64,000 bases of DNA. It comes from Paraburkholderia eburnea. Lineage in GTDB: Bacteria > Pseudomonadota > Gammaproteobacteria > Burkholderiales > Burkholderiaceae. The translations under genes and the position numbers were made by a program. The stretch is taken from positions 1 through 64,000 of the forward strand of contig NZ_PQGA01000009.1 of the NCBI RefSeq assembly GCF_002917095.1. The letters are read 5' to 3'. Positions 44,725 through 53,913 of this stretch are shown here, one piece after another (within the stretch, counting starts at the first letter, position 1; each line of letters starts with the position of its first letter). A model generated the notes under the pieces. That model was not told where the DNA came from, made no database searches, and worked only from the letters and a program-made list of their open reading frames with translations.

Positions 44725-45054
44725 GTCGATGTCCCGCCAGGCGGTGCGTGGGCAGCCTTGCGAGTTCGTTCTTTTGCTATCTGTTCCGTTTATGAGGCGG
44801 TTGCGGCGCACTTATGGGATAGATGGCGCGCGACCCGATTCAGGATACCAAAAACCGTTGCGGCGCGCGGGTTTCGCGGCGGACCGGAAGACCTGAAGCG
44901 TCGGATGGGCCGCTTATTGCGGGCTAAAGCGCGAAATCCAGTGGTTAACCCTTACTTCCGGCGTAAACCGCCATTCTGTAACTTCGTATCCCAAGAGGTC
45001 GGCTGGCGTTATAGCGCGGTGCGACCCCAAAGTAATCGGACGAGGGCAACAAGC
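44725..45054. other. Divergent promoter region of the gallate cluster
   Basis: Separates the GntR gene from the dioxygenase. TGGGATA near 44814 and its inverse TATCCCA near 44988 could be regulator half-sites, but spacing is long and unproven. No gene here. Confidence 0.4.
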
Positions 45055-45912
45055 ATGGCAAGGATTGTGGGCGGCATCGGTACTTCGCACGTACCGACGA
45101 TCGGCATGGCGTACGACAAGGGCAAGCAAAACGAACCCGCATGGGCGCCGCTTTTTCAAGGGTACGAACCGGTGGTGAAGTGGCTTGCCGAACGCAAGCC
45201 GGACGTGCTCGTGATGTTCTACAACGACCACGCCAACAGTTTCTTTTTCGACTGCTATCCGACGTTCGCGCTGGGCGTCTCGCCGCAGCACGAATTCGCC
45301 GATGAAGGCGCGGGCAAGCGTCCGCTGCCTGATATCGCCGGTCATCCCGAACTCGCGATCCATATCGCCGAACAACTCGTCAATGACGAGTTCGATCTGA
45401 CGATCTTTCAGGACAAGCCGCTCGATCACGGTTGCAACTCGCCGCTTTCGCTGATGCTGCCGCATGACGGAGGCTGGCCCACGGCGCTCGTGCCGTTCGA
45501 GGTCAACGTGCTGCAATATCCGCTGCCCACCGCCAACCGCTGCTACCGGCTAGGTCAGGCGCTGCGCCGCGCGATCGAATCGTTCGAGGAGGATCTGGAC
45601 GTGGTCGTGGTAGGCACGGGCGGCCTATCGCATCAGGTGCACGGCGAGCGCAGCGGCTTTAACAACACCGACTGGGACATGGCGTTCCTCGACCTCATCG
45701 TGAACGACCCCGAGCGGCTCGCGAAGATGAAGCACGTGGACTACGTGCGCCTGGGCGGCGCGGAAAGCGTGGAAACGATCATGTGGCTCGCGATGCGCGG
45801 CGCGCTGGCGCCGAAGATCAAAGAGGTGCATCGCAATTACTACCTCGCGACCAGCACGGCGATGGCCGTGACGATCTACGAAAACGATATGGCTACCGGG
45901 GAGGGCGCGTGA
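45055..45912 (+). CDS. Extradiol ring-cleavage dioxygenase, large (LigB-type) subunit
   Basis: 285 residues. The iron-ligand regions of LigB-type dioxygenases are visible: GTSHVPTIG (first His), VLVMFYNDHANSFF (second His) and the GGLSHQVHGERSG loop. It splits the aromatic ring with the small subunit encoded next. Because only gal-pathway enzymes (GalB, C, D) are near, with no LigC or LigI, gallate is the likelier substrate over protocatechuate; this is inference. ATG 45055 has GAGGG upstream; an ORF starting at 44629 is only an extension. Confidence 0.88.
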   Translation: MARIVGGIGTSHVPTIGMAYDKGKQNEPAWAPLFQGYEPVVKWLAERKPDVLVMFYNDHANSFFFDCYPTFALGVSPQHEFADEGAGKRPLPDIAGHPELAIHIAEQLVNDEFDLTIFQDKPLDHGCNSPLSLMLPHDGGWPTALVPFEVNVLQYPLPTANRCYRLGQALRRAIESFEEDLDVVVVGTGGLSHQVHGERSGFNNTDWDMAFLDLIVNDPERLAKMKHVDYVRLGGAESVETIMWLAMRGALAPKIKEVHRNYYLATSTAMAVTIYENDMATGEGA

Positions 45913-46271
45913 TGAATCCGCAACTGGAAGGCATTGAAGCGCTCACGGGCACCTATCCGTTCGACATCCGCCAGAGCATCAAGGCGATGCGCCTGAACCG
46001 CTTCTTCTGGATGATGCGCACGCCCGCCGCGCGCGAATTGTGGTTGAACGACCGTCAAGCCGCTTACGACGCCGCTGCGCTCACCGCAGGGGAACGTGCG
46101 CTCGTGGACAACACCGACTGGCTCGGTCTCGTGCAGTACGGCGTGTGCTTCTTCGTGCTGGAGAAGTTCGCGCGCGTCGTGAAGATCACCAATCTGGGCA
46201 TGTACGCCTGCATGCGCGGCGAAACGCTCGAAGCGTTCCTGAAGACGCGCCAGGTGCCCGACGCGGTTTGA
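45912..46271 (+). CDS. Extradiol dioxygenase, small (LigA-type) subunit
   Basis: 119 residues, all-helical LigA family (FDIRQSIKAMRLNRFFWMM, YGVCFFVLEKFARV). The ATG overlaps the large subunit's stop (TGATG), ensuring equal synthesis. In Pseudomonas gallate dioxygenase the two parts are fused in one chain; here they are separate, as in protocatechuate 4,5-dioxygenase. Confidence 0.88.
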   Translation: MNPQLEGIEALTGTYPFDIRQSIKAMRLNRFFWMMRTPAARELWLNDRQAAYDAAALTAGERALVDNTDWLGLVQYGVCFFVLEKFARVVKITNLGMYACMRGETLEAFLKTRQVPDAV

Positions 46272-46412
46272 TGGCCGTTTCAATCGACTGAGTCGCAGCG
46301 GGCGCGAGCAATCCCGGCGCACAGCGCCCGCCATTTCACACGCAGTCTGTAACACAACACTCCTGAGCCGACGAAGCACAGGAGCGGGGAAAAACTAACT
46401 TCGGAGACACGC

Positions 46413-47756
46413 ATGAACTCTGCTGATGCAGTGGATATCAAGGGCTTTATCGACGCCCGAAAAATGTCGGGCTTCCAGTGGCTCGTCCTCGCCCTCTGTT
46501 TTCTGATCGTGACGCTCGACGGCCTCGACACGGCCGTGATGGGCTTTGTCGCGCCCGTCGTCATGAAGGAGTGGGGCATCGCGCGCGCCGCGTTCGGCCC
46601 GGTGATGAGTGCGGCGATGGTGGGTCTCGCGATAGGCGCGCTGGTCGCGGGACCGTCGGCGGACCGCATCGGCCGCAAGAAAGTGCTGCTCGGCTCGGTC
46701 GCGTGCTTTGGCGTCTTCAGTCTGCTGTGCGCGTTCGCGAACACCCCGGGTCAACTGGTCGCGTTGCGCTTTCTCACCGGTCTCGGCCTGGGCGCGGCAA
46801 TGCCCAACTCGACGACGCTGCTCTCCGAATACGTGCCGTCGAAGAGCCGTTCGCTGCTGCTCACCATCATGTTCACGGGCTTTAACTTCGGCTCGGGCGC
46901 GGGCGGCTTTGTCGCGGCGGTGCTGATTCCGCACTTCGGCTGGCGCGGCGTGTTCGTCTGCGGCGGCGTACTGCCGATCCTGTTCGTGCCCGTGCTGCTG
47001 GGTCTGCTGCCGGAATCCGCGCGCTTCCTGCTGGTGCGCCGCTTCTCCGCCGAACGCATCGCCGCCACGCTCTCGCGCGTGAGTGGCCATCGCTTCGCCG
47101 CGGACACGCGATTCACTTCGCCGGAACCCGCCGTCGCGGCCAAGGCGCCCGTACGGATGCTGTTCGCGGACGGTTATGCCATGAGCACGTTGATGCTGTG
47201 GGTCACCTACTTCATGGGACTCCTGATTATCTATCTGCTCACCGGCTGGCTGCCGACACTCATCAAGGACGCTGGCCTGCCCGTCGAACGCGCGGCGGCG
47301 ATCACCGGCATGTTCCAGCTGGGCGGCACGGTGGGTGCGATTGTCGTGGGCTTCGCGATGGACCGGCTCGACCGTAACGCCGTGATCGGCGCGGCTTATC
47401 TGCTGGGCGGCGTGTTCATCTTCGCGCTGGGCATGGGCACGCTCAAATCCGGCATGCTGACCGTGCTGGTGGCTTGCGCAGGCTTCTTCATGAGCGGCGC
47501 GCAAACAGGCCTCAACGCACTGGCGCCGACCTGCTACCCGACCCGCGCCCGCGCGACCGGCGTGAGCTGGATGCTGGGCTTCGGCCGGCTTGGCGGCATT
47601 CTCGGCTCGTTTGTGGGTGGCGTGCTGCTGTCGTTGGGCTTCAGCTTTTCGACGGTGTTCTCCGTGCTGGCCGTGCCTGCTCTTGTGGCTGCTGCGGCGA
47701 TCCTGCTCAACCGTCTCGCGCTGCGCTTCATTACCGTGCCGGTCGCGGACGCCTGA
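46413..47756 (+). CDS. Aromatic-acid:H+ symporter, MFS family
   Basis: 447 residues with twelve TM helices. AAHS-type signatures: DGLDTAVMGFVAPV in TM1, GPSADRIGRKKVLLGS in the 2-3 loop and GLGLGAAMPNSTTLLSEY in TM4. Related to PcaK/GalT uptake proteins; in this cluster gallate or a related phenolic acid is the expected substrate. GGAG precedes the ATG. Confidence 0.9.
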   Translation: MNSADAVDIKGFIDARKMSGFQWLVLALCFLIVTLDGLDTAVMGFVAPVVMKEWGIARAAFGPVMSAAMVGLAIGALVAGPSADRIGRKKVLLGSVACFGVFSLLCAFANTPGQLVALRFLTGLGLGAAMPNSTTLLSEYVPSKSRSLLLTIMFTGFNFGSGAGGFVAAVLIPHFGWRGVFVCGGVLPILFVPVLLGLLPESARFLLVRRFSAERIAATLSRVSGHRFAADTRFTSPEPAVAAKAPVRMLFADGYAMSTLMLWVTYFMGLLIIYLLTGWLPTLIKDAGLPVERAAAITGMFQLGGTVGAIVVGFAMDRLDRNAVIGAAYLLGGVFIFALGMGTLKSGMLTVLVACAGFFMSGAQTGLNALAPTCYPTRARATGVSWMLGFGRLGGILGSFVGGVLLSLGFSFSTVFSVLAVPALVAAAAILLNRLALRFITVPVADA

Positions 47757-47836
47757 AGCGCGTCGCCGCCACACAATCGGCCAATACCAACAAATACCAA
47801 CGATACGATTGCTATCCAAGACAGGAGACCTGGACC

Positions 47837-48940
47837 GTGACGAAAAATAAGCAGTACATAAAGAATATGGCCGTGCTGGCGGGGATGATCTGCGCAGGCC
47901 CGGTGTTCGCGCAGAGCAGCGTGACGCTTTTCGGGATGATGGACACGGGCATTACGTACGTGAGCAATCAGGGCGGCCACAGCAATGTGAAGATGGACGA
48001 TGGCGTGAACGGCCCGAACCTCTGGGGCTTGACCGGCACGGAAGATCTGGGCGGCGGCAGCAAGGCATTCTTCCAACTCGTCAACCAGTTTCAGATCGAC
48101 AACGGCAGCTTCATGCCGAACAAGAGCCTCTTTAGCCGCACGTCGATCGTCGGTCTGAGCAACCCTGTGTACGGCAAGCTGTCGCTGGGTAACCAGTACG
48201 ACTTCATGACGGACTCGCTCTACTTCGCGGGCGACGATCCGGCCGAACTCTCCGGCCACTTCTACGACTTCCGCGCGGGTCCGTTCGACAAGCTCGCGCT
48301 GCCCAGCAACGCCACGGGCGCGTTCGACTGGGACCGCATGGCGGGCGAGACCGTCAACAACGCGGTGAAGTATGTGTCGCCGACCTTCGGCGGCTTCAGC
48401 GCGGGGGCGATGTATAGCTTCGGCAACGTGGCGGGATCGATCGGCACGGGTAACGGATCGAGCTTCGCGTTGAACTACGCGCATGAGAATTTCAGCGTGA
48501 ATGCGGCGTACACGAACCTTAAGTACGTGGTGACCGGCGAAGGCGACGTGAGCGTGCGCAACTGGGGCATCGGCGCGCATTATCGCTTTGGCGGCTGGAC
48601 GACCAACGCGCTCTTCACCACCGTGCATAACTCGTATAACGGCGGCTCCGTGTACGAAGGATCGGTGGGCGCGCACTATTACTTCACCCCGGCCCTGAGC
48701 GCAGGCGCGTCGTATATGTACATGAAGGGCAACGACGTGGTCGATAATAATCACGCGCATCAAGTCGCGGCTATCGTCGATTACGCGCTGTCCAGGCGCA
48801 CCAGTGTCTATGTGCTCGGCGTGTACCAGCGTGCGAGTGCGGGTGGCTATGCGCAGATTAACGGCATGAACAGTTCGGATGGCGCATCGAGCGGGCAGAC
48901 CCAGACCGTCGCGCGCGTGGGCCTGCATACGAAGTTCTGA
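47837..48940 (+). CDS. Gram-negative porin (Burkholderia OmpC-like)
   Basis: 367 residues. Signal peptide ends near GPVFAQ. QSSVTLFGMMDTGITYVSN is the classic first strand of this porin family and the chain ends in Phe (LHTKF). The start is GTG 47837 with GGAG nine bases upstream; ATG 47867 is an alternative. Last gene of the gallate cluster and probably the outer-membrane route for the aromatic acid. Confidence 0.9.
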   Translation: MTKNKQYIKNMAVLAGMICAGPVFAQSSVTLFGMMDTGITYVSNQGGHSNVKMDDGVNGPNLWGLTGTEDLGGGSKAFFQLVNQFQIDNGSFMPNKSLFSRTSIVGLSNPVYGKLSLGNQYDFMTDSLYFAGDDPAELSGHFYDFRAGPFDKLALPSNATGAFDWDRMAGETVNNAVKYVSPTFGGFSAGAMYSFGNVAGSIGTGNGSSFALNYAHENFSVNAAYTNLKYVVTGEGDVSVRNWGIGAHYRFGGWTTNALFTTVHNSYNGGSVYEGSVGAHYYFTPALSAGASYMYMKGNDVVDNNHAHQVAAIVDYALSRRTSVYVLGVYQRASAGGYAQINGMNSSDGASSGQTQTVARVGLHTKF

Positions 48941-49101
48941 TTGTTCTCTCCCGGATGGCGGCGCGGGCGGGCGCTCGCCTGCGTCGCCACAAGCAATCGG
49001 AAAGGCGGGCAGACGCCGATGCGTGATAACGTGGCGTGCGCGTCAGCTTTCGGCGAAGGCGCACTATTCCGACGAATCAACGAGAAAGCAAGGAGCAGAA
49101 C

Positions 49102-49395
49102 GTGGTCTACGAAATGGCACATATCACGGTGTTGGCGGGCAAGAACGCCGAATTCGAAGCGGGCGTGACGCAGGCGCTGCCGCTTTTCCACCGCGCGCGC
49201 GGCTGCCGCGGCGTCGAACTGCAACGCGGCGTGGAAGAGCCGAACCAGTACGTGCTGGTCGTGCAGTGGGAGACCATCGAGGACCATATGGTCCACTTCC
49301 GCGAATCCGACGACTTCCAGGAATGGCGTCGCCTCGTCGGCCCGTATTTTGAAAAGCCGCCGGTGGTGGGGCACACGGAAGTGGTGGTGAAGTAA
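49102..49395 (+). CDS. Antibiotic-biosynthesis-monooxygenase-fold protein
   Basis: 97 residues of the ABM (dimeric alpha/beta barrel) family: HITVLAGKNAEFEAGVTQAL, then YVLVVQWETIEDHMVHF and DFQEWRRLVGPYF. Small ABM proteins are monooxygenases or quinol/aromatic-handling enzymes; a role in aromatic metabolism beside the gallate genes is possible. Start is GTG 49102 with AGGAG six bases upstream. Confidence 0.85.
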   Translation: MVYEMAHITVLAGKNAEFEAGVTQALPLFHRARGCRGVELQRGVEEPNQYVLVVQWETIEDHMVHFRESDDFQEWRRLVGPYFEKPPVVGHTEVVVK

Positions 49396-49417
49396 GCGGC
49401 GCGGGCGGCGTTGGGGT

Positions 49418-50533
49418 TCAAGCCTTGAGCGGAAACCCTTCGACATACGCCGCCGCGTTTTCTCCATCCCAAGCCCGTCCGTCGATAAAAACCGGCTTCG
49501 GCGAAACCATCGGCACCTTTACCCCGATCGCCGCAGCGGCCTGCCGATAAAGCGTCGTCTGATTCAACGCTTGCGCAATCGCCTGGTAGTCTTCGCGCCG
49601 CGCCATCATCCCCCAGCGCTCGAACTGCGTGAGAAACCAGATTCCTTCGGACTCCAACGGATAATTCACCGCGCCGTCCTCGAAAAACTTCATATCGGGC
49701 GTGCCCAAACCCGTTTCCCCTTCGAGCACGGAAGCGATCAAATCCGCATCCGCACCCAGCATTTCAGGGCGCGCCAGCCATTGGGCGATCTCGGCGCGAT
49801 GCCCTGCGCCGTCGAGCCAGCGGCACGCTTCCAGCATGGTCTGGACCAGCGCGCGCGCCGTGTTCGGATAGCGTTCGACGAAATCGCGACGGCAGGCCAG
49901 CACTTTCTCGGGATGATCCGGCCAGATCTCGCCGCTGCGCACCACGGTGCGCCCCATGCCGCGCCGCTGCGCGAGCGTGGGCCAGGGTTCGCCCACGCAC
50001 AGGCCGTCAAGGCGCTCTTCGGCGAGCGCGGCCACCATCTGCGGAGGCGGAATCACCACGCTCTCGATATCGCGCAGCGGATGCACGCCCTGCGCGGCGA
50101 GCCAGTAATACAGCCACATCGCATGTGTGCCGGTCGGGAAAGTCTGCGCGAATACAGGTTTGCGCCCGAGCGCGCGCGGCAGCGTGCCGTGCTGCGCGAG
50201 CGCATCGGCGAGCCGGTTGGACAGCGAGATCGCCTGGCCGTTGCGGTTGAGCACCATCAGCACGGCCATGTCCGTCTGGGGGCCGCCGATGCCGAGCTGC
50301 ACGCCGTACACCAGCCCGTAGAGCGAATGCGCGGCGTCCAGTTCGCCGGCCAGCAGCTTGTCGCGCAGCGCCGCCCACGAGGGCTGGCGCGAGAGTTCGA
50401 GCGTGAGGCCGTGCGCGTGGCCGAACTCCAGCAGCTTCGCGGCGACGACAGGCGCGGCGTCGGCGAGCGGCACGAAGCCGATCTTCAGATGGGTCTTTTC
50501 GGGCGGCGCGGCCGCGTGCCTGGATTCGTTCAT
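49418..50533 (-). CDS. nasS: Nitrate/nitrite sensor of the NasST system
   Basis: 371 residues of the NrtA/CmpA family without a signal peptide, so cytoplasmic (LKIGFVPLADAAPVVAAKLLEFG, GPQTDMAVLMVLNRNGQAISLSN, GLCVGEPWPTLAQRRG). This and the adjoining ANTAR protein identify it as NasS, which sequesters NasT until nitrate or nitrite is bound. ATG 50533 chosen; TTG 50560 also possible. Confidence 0.88.
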   Translation of the reverse strand: MNESRHAAAPPEKTHLKIGFVPLADAAPVVAAKLLEFGHAHGLTLELSRQPSWAALRDKLLAGELDAAHSLYGLVYGVQLGIGGPQTDMAVLMVLNRNGQAISLSNRLADALAQHGTLPRALGRKPVFAQTFPTGTHAMWLYYWLAAQGVHPLRDIESVVIPPPQMVAALAEERLDGLCVGEPWPTLAQRRGMGRTVVRSGEIWPDHPEKVLACRRDFVERYPNTARALVQTMLEACRWLDGAGHRAEIAQWLARPEMLGADADLIASVLEGETGLGTPDMKFFEDGAVNYPLESEGIWFLTQFERWGMMARREDYQAIAQALNQTTLYRQAAAAIGVKVPMVSPKPVFIDGRAWDGENAAAYVEGFPLKA

Positions 50534-50566
50534 GAGAGTCAACGCTTCAATTCGGGGCAAGCCTGG

Positions 50567-51142
50567 TCAATGTTCGGACTGCGCCGCCGCGACGATCTGG
50601 CGGGCGGCTTCGGCAAGCTTGAGGCTCTGGTTCATCGCGCGCTTGCGCAGCATCGCGTAGGCAGCGGGCTCGGTCATCTTCTGCTGGTCCATCAGGATGC
50701 GCTTGGCGCGATCGATCAGTTTGCGCTCGGCGAGTTCGTTTTCGGCTTGCGTGAGGCGTTCGCGCAACTGCGCTTCCTGGGCGAAACGCGCGAGCGCGAC
50801 TTCGAGGATGGGCGCGATGCGCTCGCCCGCCAGTCCTTCGACCAGATAGGCGGTCACGCCCGCGTTCACGGCCGAGCGGATCAACTGCTGGTTGGCGTCG
50901 TTGCTGAACATCAGCACGGGGCGCGGCGCGGTGGCGTTCATCACGGCGAGCTGTTCGAGCGTGTCGCGCGAGGGCGATTCGGTGTCGATGATGATGACGT
51001 CGGGCCGCTCGCGCTCGACGACGCGGTGCAGCGCCTGCGGCGTCGCGGGCTCGGCGAGCATGTCGTAGCCGAGCCGCGCGAGCGCGTCGCGCAGATCGCC
51101 GATGGGCTTGTCGGTGTCGGTTACGAGCAGGACGCGCAGCAT
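50567..51142 (-). CDS. nasT: ANTAR-domain antitermination regulator
   Basis: 191 residues: receiver-like domain (1-115, with PDVIIIDTESPSRD) followed by the ANTAR RNA-binding domain (about 135-190; AENELAERKLIDRAKRILMD). NasT binds paired hairpins in nitrate-assimilation leaders to block termination. No such target leader or nitrate reductase gene is seen in the window, so its targets are elsewhere. Confidence 0.9.
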   Translation of the reverse strand: MLRVLLVTDTDKPIGDLRDALARLGYDMLAEPATPQALHRVVERERPDVIIIDTESPSRDTLEQLAVMNATAPRPVLMFSNDANQQLIRSAVNAGVTAYLVEGLAGERIAPILEVALARFAQEAQLRERLTQAENELAERKLIDRAKRILMDQQKMTEPAAYAMLRKRAMNQSLKLAEAARQIVAAAQSEH

Positions 51143-51603
51143 GGTGTTTCGTGGGTCGATGGCATCTGGGGTTCGACGTGGCGGAGCGTGCGTCGCGTGT
51201 CGAACTGCATTGCCCGACGGAATGGGATTTCGGCGCGTTTGGAGCGTCGTACTGGACGCGCCGCGTCTTTGCGGCGCACAGCATTCGTCAGCAAGGTGCG
51301 TGCCAGTTTGTGCGGCGCACGAGATGAGGGCGCAAGAGGTGCAATCGAGAGGCGCGGCCTGGCGCTGCGTCAGATGTGGCGCACCGCAGCAGTGCGTGCG
51401 GCGCGGTCCGGCACTCAAGTGGCGCAGATTACGTCGCTATTATCGCAACTAACAGCCAAATCCGCGCGGCGCAGTCAGACAGAAAAGTGGGATGGTTGAA
51501 ATGCCCATTGCGAGCAGACAGGTCGGCAATCAGCGAGTCGAGGATGTTCAGGCCCGCCGATCCGATACATGCGCAATCCAGCGACGCTCCAGAAGACGCC
51601 CGC
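51143..51603. other. Intergenic region between nasT and the CLC gene
   Basis: Holds the nasT promoter and the 3' side of the CLC operon. Open frames on both strands are shadows without start signals; no terminator with T-run is evident. Confidence 0.4.
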
Positions 51604-53400
51604 TCAACCCGCCCGACGTACCGGCGGATATCGCCGCTTCGCATTGCCGCCGATACCAATGCGCCGGAAGCGTTCGCGCTTGGTCTCTTCCTCGAAGTGC
51701 GCGAGCGACAGCTTCACCAGATCGCTGCGCGAGACGATCCCCACGAGCCGCATCGTCTCGCGGCTGTTCACCACCGGCAGCCGTTCGAGTCCATGCACGG
51801 CGAGACGCGCGGCGATCTGGCGGCAGGTTTCCTCGGGCAAGGCCACATCGGCGGAACGACCCGCGAACAGCGCGCCGATCGGCTGATCGAGCGCATCGTC
51901 CGCGCGCACCGCTTCGAGCATCGCGCGATCCGCCACGCCCAGCACTCGCCCGTCGCGCACCACCGGCCACGCGCGGCGCTGCTGCGACGCGCCGAAGTAA
52001 CGCGCCCTCGCTTCGCGCACGCTCACGCCGGCATCGATCGTATCGACCTGGCGCGTCATCACTTCATCGACGTAATGGCGCTCCAGCGGATCGACGCCGT
52101 ATTCGCGGTAAATGTGATAACCGCGCCGCGCGATCTTTTCGGTCATGATCGAGCGCTTCATGACGACCGTGGCGAAACCATGCGCGACCAGCGTTGCCGC
52201 GAGCAGCGGCAACAGCGCGTTGCTGTCGTGCGTGAGGCCGAAGGCGAACACAATGGCCGTGAGCGGCGCGCCCAGCGTGGCGCCGAGCGTCGCGGCCATG
52301 CACACGAGCGGCCACAGCGCGGGATCGCCGCCGGGCAGCACGTGGCCGAGCACGCTGCCCAGACCCGCGCCCAGCATCAGCAACGGCGCGAGCACGCCGC
52401 CCGAGGTGCCCGAACCCAGCGCGATCACCCAGATCACGGATTTCACGGCGAGAATCGCAATGGCGGCTTGCAGCAGGATATGTTGATGCAGCAGATCGCC
52501 GATCACGTCGTAACCGACGCCTAGCGCGCGCGGTTCGATGAAGCCGCCGATGCCCACGGCCAGACCGCCGATCGCGGGCCACCAGGACCAGTGCAGCGGC
52601 AGGCGCTTGAACAGATCTTCGACCTTGTAGAGCGAGGCAGACAGCCCCGACGCCAGCGCACCCGACAGCAGCCCCGCGATCACGCACGAACCCAGCGCAA
52701 GCGCATGGGGCGGCGGCGTCTGCATCGCGAAGAGCGGGTCGGTGCCGAACACAAGTGCGCGCGCGAAGCCCGCCACCGCGCAGGCGAGCGCGACCGGCAG
52801 GAAGCTGCGCGGACGCCACTCGAACAGCAGCAGTTCGACCGCGAGCAGCACGGCGGCGACCGGCGTGCCGAACACCGCGGTCATGCCCGCGGCGGCGCCC
52901 GCCACCAGCAGCGTCTTGCGCTCGGCGGCGGTGAGGCGCACGCATTGCGCGAGCAGCGAGCCTAACGCGCCGCCCGTCATGATGATCGGGCCTTCCGCGC
53001 CGAACGGGCCGCCGCTGCCGATCACGATGCCCGACGACAGCGGCTTGAGCACGGCCACCTTCGGCGACATGCGGCTCTTGCCGAACAGGATCGCTTCGAT
53101 TGCTTCAGGAATGCCGTGGCCGCGAATCTTTTCCGAACCGTAGCGCGCCATCATGCCGACGATCAGCCCGCCCGCCACGGGCACGACGATCACCCAGGCG
53201 CCCAGCGTGTTGAGCGCGGGCGAATGGTCGGCGAACGAGAAACGGCCATAGAAAAACAGGTTCGTGAACCAATGGATCAGGTTCAGGAGCACGTACGCGG
53301 CGAGCGTCGCCAGGCCGCCAATCACGGCGGCGAGCGCGCCGATGCCGGGCAGGCGCGCGTTGGCCGAAAAGTCGCGCTTGTGGGAATCGTCGGAATGCAT
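51604..53400 (-). CDS. CLC-type chloride channel/exchanger with CBS domains
   Basis: 598 residues. CLC core with GHGIPE (selectivity loop), GSGGPFGAEGP (with the gating Glu) and the GSGTSGGVLAPLL segment. Two C-terminal CBS domains (about 460-580; VDEVMTRQVDTIDAGVSVREA, LPVVNSRETMRLVGIVSRSDL) probably sense nucleotides. Starts five bases after the MarR gene stop, so it is cotranscribed with it. Confidence 0.9.
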   Translation of the reverse strand: MHSDDSHKRDFSANARLPGIGALAAVIGGLATLAAYVLLNLIHWFTNLFFYGRFSFADHSPALNTLGAWVIVVPVAGGLIVGMMARYGSEKIRGHGIPEAIEAILFGKSRMSPKVAVLKPLSSGIVIGSGGPFGAEGPIIMTGGALGSLLAQCVRLTAAERKTLLVAGAAAGMTAVFGTPVAAVLLAVELLLFEWRPRSFLPVALACAVAGFARALVFGTDPLFAMQTPPPHALALGSCVIAGLLSGALASGLSASLYKVEDLFKRLPLHWSWWPAIGGLAVGIGGFIEPRALGVGYDVIGDLLHQHILLQAAIAILAVKSVIWVIALGSGTSGGVLAPLLMLGAGLGSVLGHVLPGGDPALWPLVCMAATLGATLGAPLTAIVFAFGLTHDSNALLPLLAATLVAHGFATVVMKRSIMTEKIARRGYHIYREYGVDPLERHYVDEVMTRQVDTIDAGVSVREARARYFGASQQRRAWPVVRDGRVLGVADRAMLEAVRADDALDQPIGALFAGRSADVALPEETCRQIAARLAVHGLERLPVVNSRETMRLVGIVSRSDLVKLSLAHFEEETKRERFRRIGIGGNAKRRYPPVRRAG

Positions 53401-53405
53401 GGTCG

Positions 53406-53819
53406 TCAGAGGTCGATGTGCGGAATGGTGAAGGCGCCTTCGAGCGAGCGCAGCTCCGCGCGATGCAGTTCGGCAAGGCGCGCGAGCAGTTTTTCGCCGG
53501 CGGCGAGCAGATGCACTTCCACCTGGCGGCGGTCGCGCTCGCTCACGCGCCGCGCCACGAGTTCGAGCGCCTCGCAGCGCGAAACCAGCGCGACCACGCC
53601 GTGATGCTGCGCCTGCAGACGCTCGGCCAGCTCGCCGATGGTCGCCCACTCGCGGCCCGGATAGCCCTTCACGTGCAGTAGCAGCAGATATTGCAACGGC
53701 GTGATGCCTTCGTTCTGGGCCGCCTGCTCCGAGAAGCGCTCGAAGCGGCGCATCTGATAGCGGAATTCGGACAGTTGCTCGAAATCGGCCTTTTTCAGGC
53801 CGCCTGGCGTTTGCTTCAT
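53406..53819 (-). CDS. MarR-family transcriptional regulator
   Basis: 137 residues. A MarR winged helix (ATIGELAERLQAQHHGVVALVSRCE, RVSERDRRQVEVHLLAAGE) lies between dimerisation helices. ATG 53819 chosen; the frame remains open to 53861. The palindrome 36 bp upstream recurs before the HPP/CBS gene, pointing to a small regulon. Confidence 0.88.
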   Translation of the reverse strand: MKQTPGGLKKADFEQLSEFRYQMRRFERFSEQAAQNEGITPLQYLLLLHVKGYPGREWATIGELAERLQAQHHGVVALVSRCEALELVARRVSERDRRQVEVHLLAAGEKLLARLAELHRAELRSLEGAFTIPHIDL

Positions 53820-53854
53820 CGGGGATCCATGGTGGAACGATTCGATCTGCGAAT

Positions 53855-53871
53855 ATATCACGACATGATAT
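53855..53871. promoter_or_regulatory. Candidate MarR operator, own promoter
   Basis: ATATCACGACATGATAT: outer arms ATATCA/TGATAT are exact inverted repeats. Same frame as the site at 55127-55143. Confidence 0.65.
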
Positions 53872-53913
53872 TTATAGTCGCAATGGCTCGTTGTACAGGG
53901 CGCGTCGTGTACG

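Noticed and set aside
44809..44995. TGGGATA...TATCCCA as a regulator operator in the gallate promoter region
   Set aside because: Arms are about 170 bp apart and degenerate; not enough to call a site.
46395..47819. 474-residue minus-strand ORF opposite the MFS transporter
   Set aside because: Low-complexity His/Arg/Glu/Ala shadow of a clear transporter gene.
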